A stretch of 64,000 nucleotides of DNA from Candidatus Solibacter usitatus (lineage in GTDB: Bacteria > Acidobacteriota > Terriglobia > Bryobacterales > Bryobacteraceae), in NCBI GenBank assembly GCA_016213245.1, contig JACRBC010000055.1, forward strand, positions 19,265 to 83,264. Reading direction: 5' to 3'. Position numbers and translations under genes: made by a program. How positions within the stretch are numbered: the stretch's first letter is position 1; each line of letters starts with the position of its first letter. The notes beneath the pieces were generated by a model that searched no databases, had not been told where the DNA came from, and worked only from the letters and a program-made list of their open reading frames with translations. This document shows, in pieces, positions 37,354 to 46,273 of the stretch.

Positions 37354-38705
37354 TTGGCGCCGCTCCTCATGCGGCTCTCGCTGTCGATGAGGAAGGCGCC
37401 GCTGATGACGATGCGCTCGCCGGGCTTGAGGCCGGAGAGGATCTCGACGCGGCCGTCGTAGCGCTCGCCGGCCTCAACCTTGCGCGGTTCGAACTTGCCC
37501 TCGCCGAGGTCGATGTAGACCACCTGCATCTTGCCGGTGTCGATGACGGCGTCCTCGGGAACGGAGAGGCGTGCCGCGCCGCCGAGGGTGAACTCGACGT
37601 TCATGAACTGATCGGGGCGCAGGGCGAAATCGGGATTGTCGGCCTCCAGGCGGACCTTGAGGGTGCGGGTCTGCGAGTCGATCTGCGGCAGGATGTTGGT
37701 GACGCGGGCGCGGAACCTGCGGCCGGGAGCATGGGCGGGCTCCACCACCGCGGCCTGGCCGAGGCGGATCCGCGCGGCGTCGCTCTCGAAGATGTCGGCG
37801 ATGATCCAGACGTGGCTGAGGTCGGCCAGCGTGTAGAGGTCCATGTCGGGCTTAGCCATCTGGGAGGCGAAGGCCTTGCGCTCGATGACGAAGCCGGTTT
37901 CAGGGGAGGCGAGGGTGGTGGCGTGCAGCGGCTGGCCGGTCTTTTCGAGCTGCGCGATGGCGGCGGGCGTCATGCCCCAGTGGTGTTCCAGGCGCAGGCG
38001 GGCTGCGTCGGCCAGCGAGGAGTTGGAGTGCGAAACGCCCGGGACGGGGGAGTGGGCGAGGGTCTCCTTCGCCTTGAGGGCCAGCAGGTACTCCTGCTGG
38101 CTGGCGACGAGCTCGGGGCTATAGAGGGTGAGCAGCGGCTCGCCCTTCTGCACCAGGCGGCCGGTGAAGTCGACGTTCACCTTTTCGATCCAGCCTTCAA
38201 ACCGGGTCTGGACGCGGATGATGCGCGTCTCGTCGACCGCCACGCGGCCGGGGACGCGCAGGGCCTCGGTGGCCGGACGGACCTCGGCGAGGCCGGTCTT
38301 GAGGCCGATCCACTGGCGCTTTTCGGCGGGGATCATGACCAGGCCGGGGTTTGCCTGCTCGTAGATGGGCTGGAGTTCGTTGCCGGTCTCAGGGTTCAGG
38401 CCGGGCTTGTCGCTGCGATAGGCGGGCGAGCGCGGGTCCTGATAGTAGAGCACGCGGCCTTGCGGCTGAGGCGCGGCGGGGTTATCGTCGGGGACCATTC
38501 TCATGCCGCAGATGGGGCAGTCGCCGGGCTTGTCCGACTTGACGTGCGGGTGCATGGGGCAGTGGTAGCCGCGCTTCTCTGCGTGTTTTTCGGCGGAGCG
38601 CCAGCCGGGCGCGCCGGGTCCATACCAGCGGCCGTAGCCGTAACCGGCCACGAAACAGGCGGCGGCCAGGAGCAGGACGAGGAGGAGTGCGAAGGTCTTC
38701 TTCAT
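37350..38705 (-). CDS. cusB: RND efflux periplasmic adaptor (CusB-type) with heavy-metal-binding domain
   Basis: A 451-residue membrane fusion protein. After a membrane anchor (KKTFALLLVLLLAAACFVAGYGYG) it has a heavy-metal-binding domain YHCPMHPHVKSDKPGDCPICGM (about residues 48-70), and then the usual hairpin, lipoyl and beta-barrel parts (RVAVDETRIIRVQTRFEGWIEKV, VEPAHAPGRRFRARVTNILPQID). The CPMHP/CPICGM motif is common in Cus-type adaptors. The ATG at 38705 lies four bases after the cusC stop; the track start at 38729 would put its first residues inside cusC. Confidence 0.93.
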   Translation of the reverse strand: MKKTFALLLVLLLAAACFVAGYGYGRWYGPGAPGWRSAEKHAEKRGYHCPMHPHVKSDKPGDCPICGMRMVPDDNPAAPQPQGRVLYYQDPRSPAYRSDKPGLNPETGNELQPIYEQANPGLVMIPAEKRQWIGLKTGLAEVRPATEALRVPGRVAVDETRIIRVQTRFEGWIEKVNVDFTGRLVQKGEPLLTLYSPELVASQQEYLLALKAKETLAHSPVPGVSHSNSSLADAARLRLEHHWGMTPAAIAQLEKTGQPLHATTLASPETGFVIERKAFASQMAKPDMDLYTLADLSHVWIIADIFESDAARIRLGQAAVVEPAHAPGRRFRARVTNILPQIDSQTRTLKVRLEADNPDFALRPDQFMNVEFTLGGAARLSVPEDAVIDTGKMQVVYIDLGEGKFEPRKVEAGERYDGRVEILSGLKPGERIVISGAFLIDSESRMRSGAK

Positions 38706-38709
38706 GGCG

Positions 38710-39942
38710 TTACTCCGGCAGCAGCACAAGGCCGGTCATCTCTTCCAGGCGAATCAGCGAGAGATGGTAGTCCATCAGGGACTCGTGATAACTCATCTCG
38801 GCCTCGAGGACGGCCATCAGGTTCATCAGCACGGTGAGGAAGTCCACCTGGCCGGTCTCATACGAGTTGAGCGAGGACTCCAGCGTCAGAGCGGCCTGGG
38901 GCATGAGCGTGGTGGAGTAGATGCGCACCAGCTTCCAGGCGGCGGCGCTCATCAGCCAGTCGTCCTTGATCTTGAACAGCAAGGTGTTGCCGGTGGCCTG
39001 GTAGCTGCGGCGGGCGGCTTCGAGCGAGTGGGCCTGCTCGGCCACGGCGGCGCGCTGGCGGTTGCGGGTGAAGATGGGCAGGTTGAAGTCGACCTTGGCC
39101 ATGAACATGGGCGGCATGGAGCCCATGTTGTAGTAGCCGGCCGAGACGGTGTAGTCGGGCGAGCCCTCCTTGCGGGCGAGGTTCAGGGCGAGCTCGGTGC
39201 GCTCGATGTTGTGGCGGTCCCGCAGCAGCATGGGGGACCACGCCTTGGCCTGCTCGTAGAGCCGGTCGAGGGTGATGATGGACTCCTCCGGCTCGATGTC
39301 GGGGGGCTCGGGCACGGGCGTTTCCAGCGGCCGCGCGCAGAGCATGTTGATCTCGGCCTCGCGGCTGCGCTTCTCCTGCTCGGACTTGGTGAGCCGGGCT
39401 TCGAGCAGGGTCAACTGCGTCTGGGCCTTCAGCAGGTCCTGCTGGGCCGCCTTGGCGACGGCGTAGCGCGCCTCGGTCACTTTGAGGACACGCTCCAGCA
39501 GATCGCGGTTGCGCTCCAGGATGCCGGTCAGCGCGTAGGCGTGGTGCAACTGGTGCCAGGCGGTCTTCAGGCGGGCGATGACGGAGAGCTGCGCCTGCCA
39601 GTACTCCTGCGACATGGCGTCGGCCTCTTTCAGGGCCACACGCTCGCGCAGGCCGAGCTTGCCGGCGGCGGGCAAGGTCTGGGAGACCATGAAGCCGATG
39701 TTGGCGGTGGGCTCCATCCCCAGCCCCTGGCCGGGCAGCGGGCCGCCGGCGCTCTGGTAGCCGATGCCGAGCATGGGATCGGGGCGGCTCCGCTCCATGG
39801 CGGGCTTCTGGCGCGCGGCCTCGAGTTTCTTGCGCGCGGCGAGGATCTCCGGGTTCCGGAGCAGGGCCTGGTCGATTAAATCCTTGATGCCGCCGGCGTC
39901 CTGTGGCGCCAGCAGGCCAAGCAATAGGAATGCCTGGAACAT
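38710..39942 (-). CDS. cusC: TolC-family outer membrane efflux protein (CusC-type)
   Basis: A 410-residue outer membrane channel. It has a short signal (MFQAFLLLGLLAPQ) and the heptad-rich repeats of TolC proteins (IKDLIDQALLRNPEILAARKKLEAA, ARYAVAKAAQQDLLKAQTQLTLLEARL, ALTLESSLNSYETGQVDFLTVLMNLM). The track start at 39948 is a GTG two codons earlier; the ATG at 39942 has GGGAG eight bases upstream and is preferred. The channel lies first of the three pump genes, with a Cys-rich gene before it. Confidence 0.92.
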   Translation of the reverse strand: MFQAFLLLGLLAPQDAGGIKDLIDQALLRNPEILAARKKLEAARQKPAMERSRPDPMLGIGYQSAGGPLPGQGLGMEPTANIGFMVSQTLPAAGKLGLRERVALKEADAMSQEYWQAQLSVIARLKTAWHQLHHAYALTGILERNRDLLERVLKVTEARYAVAKAAQQDLLKAQTQLTLLEARLTKSEQEKRSREAEINMLCARPLETPVPEPPDIEPEESIITLDRLYEQAKAWSPMLLRDRHNIERTELALNLARKEGSPDYTVSAGYYNMGSMPPMFMAKVDFNLPIFTRNRQRAAVAEQAHSLEAARRSYQATGNTLLFKIKDDWLMSAAAWKLVRIYSTTLMPQAALTLESSLNSYETGQVDFLTVLMNLMAVLEAEMSYHESLMDYHLSLIRLEEMTGLVLLPE

Positions 39943-40006
39943 AGACACGTCTCCCTGACAACAACTTTACGTGAACGGGTGGAAAAGTCCGCGAGAGGGG
40001 GACGGA

Positions 40007-40369
40007 TCAGAGCAGAAGTGTCGAGAGGGAGAGGTAAAGAGGCGGTGGGGAAGCGGCCAAAATGACATTGGCCAGGAGGACCGGCTGGTGCGGGGCGGGC
40101 AGATCAACCGACGCCGGCAGGCCGGCGGCGGCGCCGGGCGGGGTGATGGCCAAATCCTGCTTGGCGTCCTTGCCTTCGACGGCGGCATCGCCGGCGGGCT
40201 GCCAGGAGCAGGATTTCTCTGGGCCGTGGACCGGCTTGGGCTTCGGGCAGCAGTCGTGGCCGCAGTGTTTGGCGGTTTCCTGCTTCGGCTGGCAGTTGCG
40301 GCAGGGGGCGGCCACCATGCTCAGGCTGAGCAGGAGGACCGCGCCGAGTTTGAGCCACTTCAAAGCCAT
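40007..40369 (-). CDS. small exported Cys/His-rich protein, probable metal binder
   Basis: A 120-residue protein with a signal peptide (KLGAVLLLSLSMVAA). Next comes a soft-metal-looking cluster CRNCQPKQETAKHCGHDCC with six cysteines and two histidines in twenty residues, then a proline/alanine-rich stretch and a hydrophobic C-terminus ending PPLYLSLSTLLL. I do not recognise a named family, but similar small proteins precede Cus-type operons in other bacteria. It lies 64 bases before cusC on the same strand, so it is likely the first gene of this operon and may bind or sense copper-like metals in the periplasm. Confidence 0.75.
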   Translation of the reverse strand: MALKWLKLGAVLLLSLSMVAAPCRNCQPKQETAKHCGHDCCPKPKPVHGPEKSCSWQPAGDAAVEGKDAKQDLAITPPGAAAGLPASVDLPAPHQPVLLANVILAASPPPLYLSLSTLLL

Positions 40370-40381
40370 ACAACCAATTCC

Positions 40382-40409
40382 AGAATATCAGTGTTCTGCT
40401 ACAGTTGAA
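40382..40409 (-). promoter_or_regulatory. possible sigma-70 promoter for the metal efflux operon
   Basis: On the minus strand TTCAAC (40404-40409) and TATTCT (40382-40387) are separated by 16 bases, with transcription expected near 40375. This leaves only about six bases before the ATG at 40369, so the first gene would be nearly leaderless, which fits the lack of a ribosome site. The region also serves the divergent gene at 40433. Confidence 0.4.
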
Positions 40410-40432
40410 AGACGTATCTGGAGGCAAAAGGG

Positions 40433-41470
40433 ATGCAAACCACCTCACGCCGCGGCTTTACGTCCGCGCTTTTGGCCGCTCCGGCGGTGTTTGGAAGCGA
40501 CAAATCCGCCAGCAGACGCCCGGTGACGGGCAGCGGCGCGCACCGCTTTGAAGTGATCCACGACTGGGGCGAACTGCCACGCACGATCCGCTACGGCAAC
40601 ACGCACGGCGTGTGCGTGGACGCGCAGGGCCATGTCTACATCCACCACACGGTGAACGCCGCGTCGGAGTCCGACGACACGATGGTGGTGTTCGACCGCA
40701 AGGGCAAATTCGTGCGGAGCTGGGGCAAGGAGTTCAAGGGCGGAGCGCACGGGCTGACGATCCACAAGGAGGGGAGCGAGGAGTTCCTGTACCTGTGCGA
40801 CACCAAGCGGGCGCTGGTGGCCAAGTACTCGCTGAAGGGCGAGAAGGTGTGGGAGACGGGCTATCCGGAGGAGTCGCCGAACTACAAGCCGGGAGCGGAC
40901 GGCAAGCGGATCAAGTACAGCCCGACCAACCTGGCGATTGCGCCCAACGGCGACATCTACGTCGGCGACGGCTACGGCTCCAGCTTCGTGAACGTCTACA
41001 ACCCGAAGGGTGAATTCAAGTTCACCTTTGGCGGCAAAGGGAAGGCTGCGGGCGAGCTCGATTCGCCGCACGGCATCGCCATCGACACGCGCGGGAGCGA
41101 GCCGAAGGTGCTGGTGGCCGACCGCGCGAACCGGCGTTTCCAGTACTTCAGCCTGGACGGCAAGCACCTGGCGTTCGGCGCCGAGGGGGACGTGAAACTG
41201 CCGTGCCACTTCGACCAGCGCAAGGGACTGCTGCTGGCGCCGGACCTGGAGGCGCGGGTGACGCTGATGGACAAGGACAACAAGGTTCTGGCACAGCTTG
41301 GCGACGACGAGTCCAACACGTGGGGCAAGCTGCGCAAGGAGCCGCGTGAGAAGTTCATTCCGGGCAAGTTCGTCTGCCCGCACTCGGCGTGCTTCGACAA
41401 GGACGGCAACATCTTTGTGGTGGAATGGGTGGAGGTCGGCCGCGTGACGAAGTTGAGGCGGCTGGCCTGA
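40433..41470 (+). CDS. Tat-exported NHL-repeat/six-bladed beta-propeller protein
   Basis: A 345-residue protein with a twin-arginine signal (TTSRRGFTSALLAAPAVFG). The rest is a series of NHL-type propeller blades: THGVCVDAQGHVYIHHTV, NLAIAPNGDIYVGDGYGSSFVNVYNPKGEF, PHGIAIDTRGSEPKVLVADRANRRFQYF and HSACFDKDGNIFVVEWVEVGRVTKL. The H-S/G-x-D pattern resembles lyase-type propellers (peptidyl-alpha-hydroxyglycine lyase-like), but no activity can be given. GGAGG lies about ten bases before the ATG. It is divergent from the metal operon. Confidence 0.85.
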   Translation: MQTTSRRGFTSALLAAPAVFGSDKSASRRPVTGSGAHRFEVIHDWGELPRTIRYGNTHGVCVDAQGHVYIHHTVNAASESDDTMVVFDRKGKFVRSWGKEFKGGAHGLTIHKEGSEEFLYLCDTKRALVAKYSLKGEKVWETGYPEESPNYKPGADGKRIKYSPTNLAIAPNGDIYVGDGYGSSFVNVYNPKGEFKFTFGGKGKAAGELDSPHGIAIDTRGSEPKVLVADRANRRFQYFSLDGKHLAFGAEGDVKLPCHFDQRKGLLLAPDLEARVTLMDKDNKVLAQLGDDESNTWGKLRKEPREKFIPGKFVCPHSACFDKDGNIFVVEWVEVGRVTKLRRLA

Positions 41471-41479
41471 CCACTCCAC

Positions 41480-41953
41480 ATGGCAGACATCACAATCCGA
41501 ACGGCCGAGGTGGCCGACGCTGAGTTTCTGGTGCGCGGCAACGCCGGGATGGCGCTGGAGACCGAGCACCTTTCGCTGGACCTGGACCGGCTGCGGGACG
41601 GTGTCCACGCGCTGTTTGAAGAGCCCGCGCGCGGGGTGTACTACGTGGCCGAGAGCGGCGGCCGGCGCGTGGGGCAGATGATGATCACCTACGAGTGGTC
41701 GGACTGGCGCAACGGGAACTTCTGGTGGATCCAGAGCGTTTGGGTGGAGCCGCAGTTCCGCGGGCAGGGCGTTTTCAAAGCGCTGTACGCCCACGTGGAG
41801 AAGCTGGCGCGCGAAGACGGGCGGGTGTGCGGCCTGCGGCTGTACGTGGAGAACGACAACGCGCGCGCGCAGGCGGCCTATGAGCATTGCGGGATGACGC
41901 GCACGGCTTACCAGATGTTTGAAGCGGACTTCGTGCTGGGCCGCCGCGGGTAG
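41480..41953 (+). CDS. GNAT-family N-acetyltransferase
   Basis: A 157-residue acetyltransferase of usual size. It opens ADITIRTAEVADAEFL and has the acetyl-CoA-binding segment SVWVEPQFRGQGVFKALYAHVEKLARE and the C-terminal NDNARAQAAYEHCGMTRTAYQMFEADF, which together define the GNAT fold. The acceptor is unknown. It follows the propeller gene by nine bases and is followed by a DedA-type gene four bases later, so the three may form one transcript. Confidence 0.92.
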   Translation: MADITIRTAEVADAEFLVRGNAGMALETEHLSLDLDRLRDGVHALFEEPARGVYYVAESGGRRVGQMMITYEWSDWRNGNFWWIQSVWVEPQFRGQGVFKALYAHVEKLAREDGRVCGLRLYVENDNARAQAAYEHCGMTRTAYQMFEADFVLGRRG

Positions 41954-41957
41954 GGGC

Positions 41958-42545
41958 ATGGAAGTCATCCAGCACTGGATCGCGCAGTACGGCTACTGGG
42001 GCATCTCCGCCCTGCTGGCGCTGGGCATCGTCGGCCTGCCCATTCCGGACGAGACGCTGCTGGCGTTCACCGGATACCTGGTGTTCCGGGGCGAACTGAA
42101 GCTGGCTCCGGCGGCGCTGGCCGCGCTGGGCGGCAGCGTGAGCGGCATCACGGCCAGCTACATTCTGGGCCGCTGGGCAGGCTATCCGCTGCTGCACAAG
42201 TACGGCCGCTGGGTGAGGGTCGGCGACGCCGAGATCAAGCGGGCGCACGACTTCTATCACAGGCTGGGCGGCCTGTCGCTGACGTTCGGCTACTACATCG
42301 CCGGCGTGCGCCACTTCACGGCGTTCGTGGCCGGCGCGTCGCGACTGGAGTTCCCCATCTTCGCCGCGTTCGCCTACTCGGGGGCGTTGATCTGGAGCGC
42401 GACGTTTCTCACGCTGGGCTACGTGCTGGGCGAGCGGTGGAAGGACATCCTCGAACTGGTACACCGCTTCGGCCACATCGCCGGCATTGCAGCCGTGGGG
42501 GCGCTGGCCGTGGCGGCCGTGGTGTGGTGGCAGCGGCGCGCTTAG
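41958..42545 (+). CDS. DedA/SNARE-associated-type membrane protein
   Basis: A 195-residue membrane protein with about five hydrophobic segments. Motifs of the DedA family are seen: GLPIPDETLLAFTGYLVFRG (re-entrant helix with the acidic residue), GSVSGITASYILGRWAG and TFGYYIAGVRHFTAFVAGASRLEFPIF (the conserved arginine region). DedA proteins are linked to phospholipid recycling across the membrane. The true start is the ATG at 41958, four bases after the GNAT stop. Its stop overlaps the convergent kinase gene by four bases. Confidence 0.92.
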   Translation: MEVIQHWIAQYGYWGISALLALGIVGLPIPDETLLAFTGYLVFRGELKLAPAALAALGGSVSGITASYILGRWAGYPLLHKYGRWVRVGDAEIKRAHDFYHRLGGLSLTFGYYIAGVRHFTAFVAGASRLEFPIFAAFAYSGALIWSATFLTLGYVLGERWKDILELVHRFGHIAGIAAVGALAVAAVVWWQRRA

Positions 42546-44002
42546 GAAGAAGCCCGCCCGTCCGCCTCGGTATCGCCGCGAGGGGGATGGATGGGGAGGG
42601 TGAACCAGAACGTGGAGCCTTGGCCGGGAGTGGAATGGACGCCGACGTCGCCGCCCTGGGCGCGGGCGAGGTGTTTCACGATAGCCAGGCCGAGGCCCGT
42701 GCCTCCGAGCTCACGGGAGCGGCCCTTGTCGACGCGGTAGAAGCGTTCGAAGAGGCGGGAGAGCTCCTCGGGAAGGATGCCGGGGCCGGTGTCGGTGACG
42801 CTGACGCGGAGCTGGTCACCGGATAGGGCGGTCTCGAGGGTAATGGAGCCGTTTTCCGGGGTGTACTTGACGGCATTGTCGATCAAGTTGGAGATCATCT
42901 GGTGGACGGCTTCGGAGTCGCAGAAGACCGGGCTGGCGGCGGACGAGGGGCTGATGACCAGGGAGAGCCCCTTCCTGGCGGCGACGGGGCAGAAGGAGTC
43001 GATGGCCTCGGCGAGGAGGGCGTGGATGGGGTACGAGGCGGGCTCCAGGGGCTGTGTATTGAGTTCGAGGCGGGAGAGGGTGAGCAGGTCGGCGGTGAGG
43101 CGGCCGAGACGTTCGGCGTTCTGGCGGATGATGTGGAGGAAGCGGATGTTGTTGTTGGCGTCACTGATGGCGCCGTCGATCAACGTCTCTGTGTAGCCCT
43201 GGATGGAGGCCAGGGGGGTGCGGAGCTCGTGGGAGACGTTGACGACGAAGTCTCTGCGCACGCGTTCCAGCTTTTCCAGCTCGGCGTGTTCGCGCTCGAA
43301 GTCTTCGACGATCCGGCGGAGATTGCCGCCGGTTTCGTTGAGCTGGCGGGCGAGGGAGCCCAGCTCGTCGTTACCGCGGACGTTGAGGGTGGCGTCGAAC
43401 CTGCCGGTGGCGAGCGTATGAGCGTAATCGATGATGGCGCCGAGGCGGCGGGAGAAGTAGCGGGCGAAGAAGGCGGCGAGCAGGATGGCGGGAAGAAAGG
43501 CGAGGGCGGTGTAGGCAAGCAGGCGGGAGCGGATGGCCGAGACCTGGGAGTTGACCTCCTGGAGCGGCATGGCAAGGCGGATGGCGCCGGCGGGGATGGG
43601 AGAGGCGACGTAGAGGTAGTTGATGCCCATGGTGGGGCTGCGGCGAATGGACTTGCCGGGCCGGCCGCCGAGGGCGGACTCGATTTCGGGCCGATGGCCG
43701 TGGTTTTCCATGCGGGCGGGGTCGTTTTCCGAGTCGAGGAGGACGGCGCCGCCGGGGGCGACGATGGTGATGCGGCCGGCGGCGGCGGCGGCGAGGGTTT
43801 TGACCTGGTCTGGCGTCAGGGTGAGGAGCCGGTCTCTGGAGAGCACGCCGAGCATCCTGGTCTTTTCGTCCATGGCACGCGTGAGGCCGTCGATGTAGGT
43901 GCGTTCAGCGATGCCGGAGGCGAGGTAGTCGACGGCGGTGAGGGCGACCACCATGATGAGAAGGACGGCGGAGATGAGCTTCAGGAAGATGCGGGCTGTC
44001 AT
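42542..44002 (-). CDS. sensor histidine kinase, PhoR-like
   Basis: A 486-residue membrane kinase. Two membrane segments (about residues 8-28 and 165-185) bracket a periplasmic sensor part, followed by a HAMP-like linker (TLATGRFDATLNVRGNDELGSL), a HisKA domain with the phospho-histidine in VNVSHELRTPLASIQGY (about residue 260) and an ATPase domain with N, G1 and G2 boxes (NLIDNAVKYTPENG, VTDTGPGILPEEL, GGTGLGLAIVKHLA). No response regulator gene is next to it. It overlaps nadD by four bases and would be transcribed after it. Confidence 0.93.
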   Translation of the reverse strand: MTARIFLKLISAVLLIMVVALTAVDYLASGIAERTYIDGLTRAMDEKTRMLGVLSRDRLLTLTPDQVKTLAAAAAGRITIVAPGGAVLLDSENDPARMENHGHRPEIESALGGRPGKSIRRSPTMGINYLYVASPIPAGAIRLAMPLQEVNSQVSAIRSRLLAYTALAFLPAILLAAFFARYFSRRLGAIIDYAHTLATGRFDATLNVRGNDELGSLARQLNETGGNLRRIVEDFEREHAELEKLERVRRDFVVNVSHELRTPLASIQGYTETLIDGAISDANNNIRFLHIIRQNAERLGRLTADLLTLSRLELNTQPLEPASYPIHALLAEAIDSFCPVAARKGLSLVISPSSAASPVFCDSEAVHQMISNLIDNAVKYTPENGSITLETALSGDQLRVSVTDTGPGILPEELSRLFERFYRVDKGRSRELGGTGLGLAIVKHLARAQGGDVGVHSTPGQGSTFWFTLPIHPPRGDTEADGRASS

Positions 44003-44565
44003 GAATAGAGGCGGTGTTGGCGGATGTAGGCGAGGACATCGGCCGGGAGTTCGTCGACGTTCTCGCCGGAGTCCAGTTTACGCCTGATATCTGACGATGA
44101 GATGACAAGAGCGAGGGTTTCCAGCGGGTGGACGCGGGCGGAGGGGGGGACGGGGTAGTGGTAGCCCGGGCGGGAGACGACGATGAACTCGACGGCGGCG
44201 AGGACGCTGGCGGAGCGTTTCCAGGAGGCGATTTCGGCGAAGGCGTCGCCGCCGATGAGGAAGAACAGCTCATCGCCGGGAGCAAGGGAGGCTCTCACGC
44301 GGGAGATGGTGTCGATGGAGTAGGACTTGCGGTCGCTCTGTTCGAGGGGGGATGGGACGAAGCGGGGGTCGGCGGCGCAAGCGAGTTCGACCATGCGATA
44401 GCGGTGGAGGAAAGGGGAAGTGGCGCCGGGGGCTTTGTGGGGCGGGTTGCCGGAAGGGACGAACAAAATCCGGTCGAGTTGGAAGCGGTCCGCGGCTTCA
44501 CGGGCGATGCGGAGGTGGGCGTTGTGGATGGGATCGAAGGTCCCTCCGAAGATGGCGATGCGCAA
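43999..44565 (-). CDS. nadD: nicotinate-nucleotide adenylyltransferase
   Basis: A 188-residue enzyme of NAD synthesis. It begins RIAIFGGTFDPIHNAHLRIA (nucleotidyl-transferase HxGH-type motif as HNAH) and has SGNPPHKAP and ISSSDIRRKL, typical of NadD. The track gives a longer ORF starting at 44679, but its first 38 residues look non-coding. I chose the TTG at 44565 because it gives the family N-terminus and has AGGAGAGA nine bases upstream, so this gene likely uses a rare TTG start. It overlaps the histidine kinase start by four bases. Confidence 0.9.
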   Translation of the reverse strand: MRIAIFGGTFDPIHNAHLRIAREAADRFQLDRILFVPSGNPPHKAPGATSPFLHRYRMVELACAADPRFVPSPLEQSDRKSYSIDTISRVRASLAPGDELFFLIGGDAFAEIASWKRSASVLAAVEFIVVSRPGYHYPVPPSARVHPLETLALVISSSDIRRKLDSGENVDELPADVLAYIRQHRLYS

Positions 44566-44632
44566 GTGCTTGTCTCTCCTCCAGTTTCGCTGAAACACAG
44601 GGGGGCGTGCAGAGCCGGCGCCAACCGTGCGG

Positions 44633-46186
44633 CTATGGCGGGCCGGTGCGGGCGAAGACGGTGACGGGCGGATTGACAACGGTGACGGGGCGGGAGTTGA
44701 ACCAGGACCTGGGCTGGAAATGGGCGGCGACGCGGTAGCCGGCGCTGCCGTCGAGAAGCGCGCGGTGGAACTCCGGGGTCATGCTCTTCTCGCGCACCGG
44801 CTCGTAGGCTTCCCACGGGATCAAAAGGACGAACTCGGGCTTTTCGCTCAAGGCATCGCCACGGCCGGCTTTCTTGATGGAGAGGACGCCACCGGGCAGG
44901 TGCGGGATCTTGACGGTAATGTCGAAATAGACGACGCGGTCGCCGGGTTTGGCATGCAGGCGGAACCACTCCGAGGCGGCGTAACGGGTGTCGTGATAGC
45001 TCTGCCAGAGGAGATCGGCCTGGAAGATGAGGGCCCAGGCGAGGCAGAGAACGGTTGCGGCGCGGCCGAGCAGCGGCCGGCGCTGCCCGAGGTCGAGCGC
45101 GCCGCGCGCGGCGAAGAGAGCCAACACCCAGGCCGAGGGCAAGACAAACCGGAGCAGGACGAGGCGGACGGGGAAGACGATGAGCAACAGGAGGCAGGGC
45201 AGAACGCCGGCCAGCACGAGAAGCCGCCGGTCTTCCTTCCAGATACGGATGGCGCCCCAGAGCGCCAGCAGCAGGAGCGGCCAGCCCATCGAATCAGCGA
45301 GCAGACGCGCGGTTTCGGCGACGAGAGCGGCGTAGCCGGCAGGCGTGGGAGGGGTGATGAAGTAGGCGCCGATGTCCGGCCCGTGGGTAATGAAATAGAG
45401 GTGATCGAGGAACCGTCCGGTGTGGAAGAGGACGCCGCAAGCCAGGGCGTAGGCGAGCGCGCCGGCGCCGAGCAGGGCTAGGTTGGGCTTCCAGCGGCCG
45501 GCGGGATTTGGGAGGAAGAGCAGGGCAGCGCCGGGGACGACAAACGCGGTGTAGCTTGCGTCCTTGGTGGCGGTGGCCAGGGCGGCGAAGAGGCCGAGCA
45601 GGAGCCCGCGGCGGACGGTCCAGCCCTCCCGCAGGGCGGCGGCGATGACGGCGTAGCCGCAGGCGATCCAGAACAGGGCCGGCACGTCGACGGTGGCCGT
45701 GCGGCCGTAGTGGGCCATGGGGTAGAGGACGGCGACGAAGGCGGCGGCCAGCCAGCCGGCGCGAGGGCTCCAGAGTTTGCGCCCGGTCCAGGCGCTGAGG
45801 ACAACGGTTCCGGCGGCCATCAGGACGCCGGGCAGTCGTCCGAGGATGGTCATCGTTTTCAGTGCCGCGACGGGGTCGGCGAGCCCGAAGGGGTAGACGG
45901 TGGAGGCGGCCGAGAGAGCGCCGGTGAGCCAGAGCCAGGCCAGGTAGGGTCCGACGAAGAGGGCCACGACGAAATAGTGGAACAGGGGGTACTGGGGATT
46001 AAAGGGCGGCTTGCGGGCGATGAAGACGTTGTACAGTTCGGCGGCGGGCGCCAGGGGAGCAAGTTCGTCCGGGCCCCAGGGGGCGATACGGGCGGCGTCG
46101 TTGGCGTGGGGCAGGCCCCAGGGGATTCCCGGGAGGTAGAGCAGCGCCGCCGCAACAAACAGCCAGAGATACGGTCGCAGTTTCAA
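44633..46186 (-). CDS. ArnT/GT39-like membrane glycosyltransferase
   Basis: A roughly 517-residue multi-spanning protein. It begins KLRPYLWLFVAAALLYLPGIPWGLPHANDAARI and contains about eleven hydrophobic segments and an early loop with WGPDELAPLAPAAELYN, similar to the PMT/ArnT family where an aspartate in the first loop is catalytic. Such enzymes move a sugar from a lipid carrier to protein or lipid. The start is uncertain: GTG at 46228 lacks a ribosome site, while TTG at 46186 has AGGAG just upstream and is used here. Donor and acceptor are unknown. Confidence 0.7.
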   Translation of the reverse strand: MKLRPYLWLFVAAALLYLPGIPWGLPHANDAARIAPWGPDELAPLAPAAELYNVFIARKPPFNPQYPLFHYFVVALFVGPYLAWLWLTGALSAASTVYPFGLADPVAALKTMTILGRLPGVLMAAGTVVLSAWTGRKLWSPRAGWLAAAFVAVLYPMAHYGRTATVDVPALFWIACGYAVIAAALREGWTVRRGLLLGLFAALATATKDASYTAFVVPGAALLFLPNPAGRWKPNLALLGAGALAYALACGVLFHTGRFLDHLYFITHGPDIGAYFITPPTPAGYAALVAETARLLADSMGWPLLLLALWGAIRIWKEDRRLLVLAGVLPCLLLLIVFPVRLVLLRFVLPSAWVLALFAARGALDLGQRRPLLGRAATVLCLAWALIFQADLLWQSYHDTRYAASEWFRLHAKPGDRVVYFDITVKIPHLPGGVLSIKKAGRGDALSEKPEFVLLIPWEAYEPVREKSMTPEFHRALLDGSAGYRVAAHFQPRSWFNSRPVTVVNPPVTVFARTGPP

Positions 46187-46273
46187 CGGGCGCTCCTGCC
46201 GTGTGGTTTTCGACGGCCAGAATAGCACGGAGCCGGGCGGGTGGAGACGGGAGGCGGGGCCGGACGGCCTGGC

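Noticed and set aside
34390-37461. 1023-codon plus-strand ORF opposite cusA
   Set aside because: Antisense shadow of a clear CusA gene; composition is Gly/His/Asp/Val-rich as expected from high-GC antisense and no motif is present.
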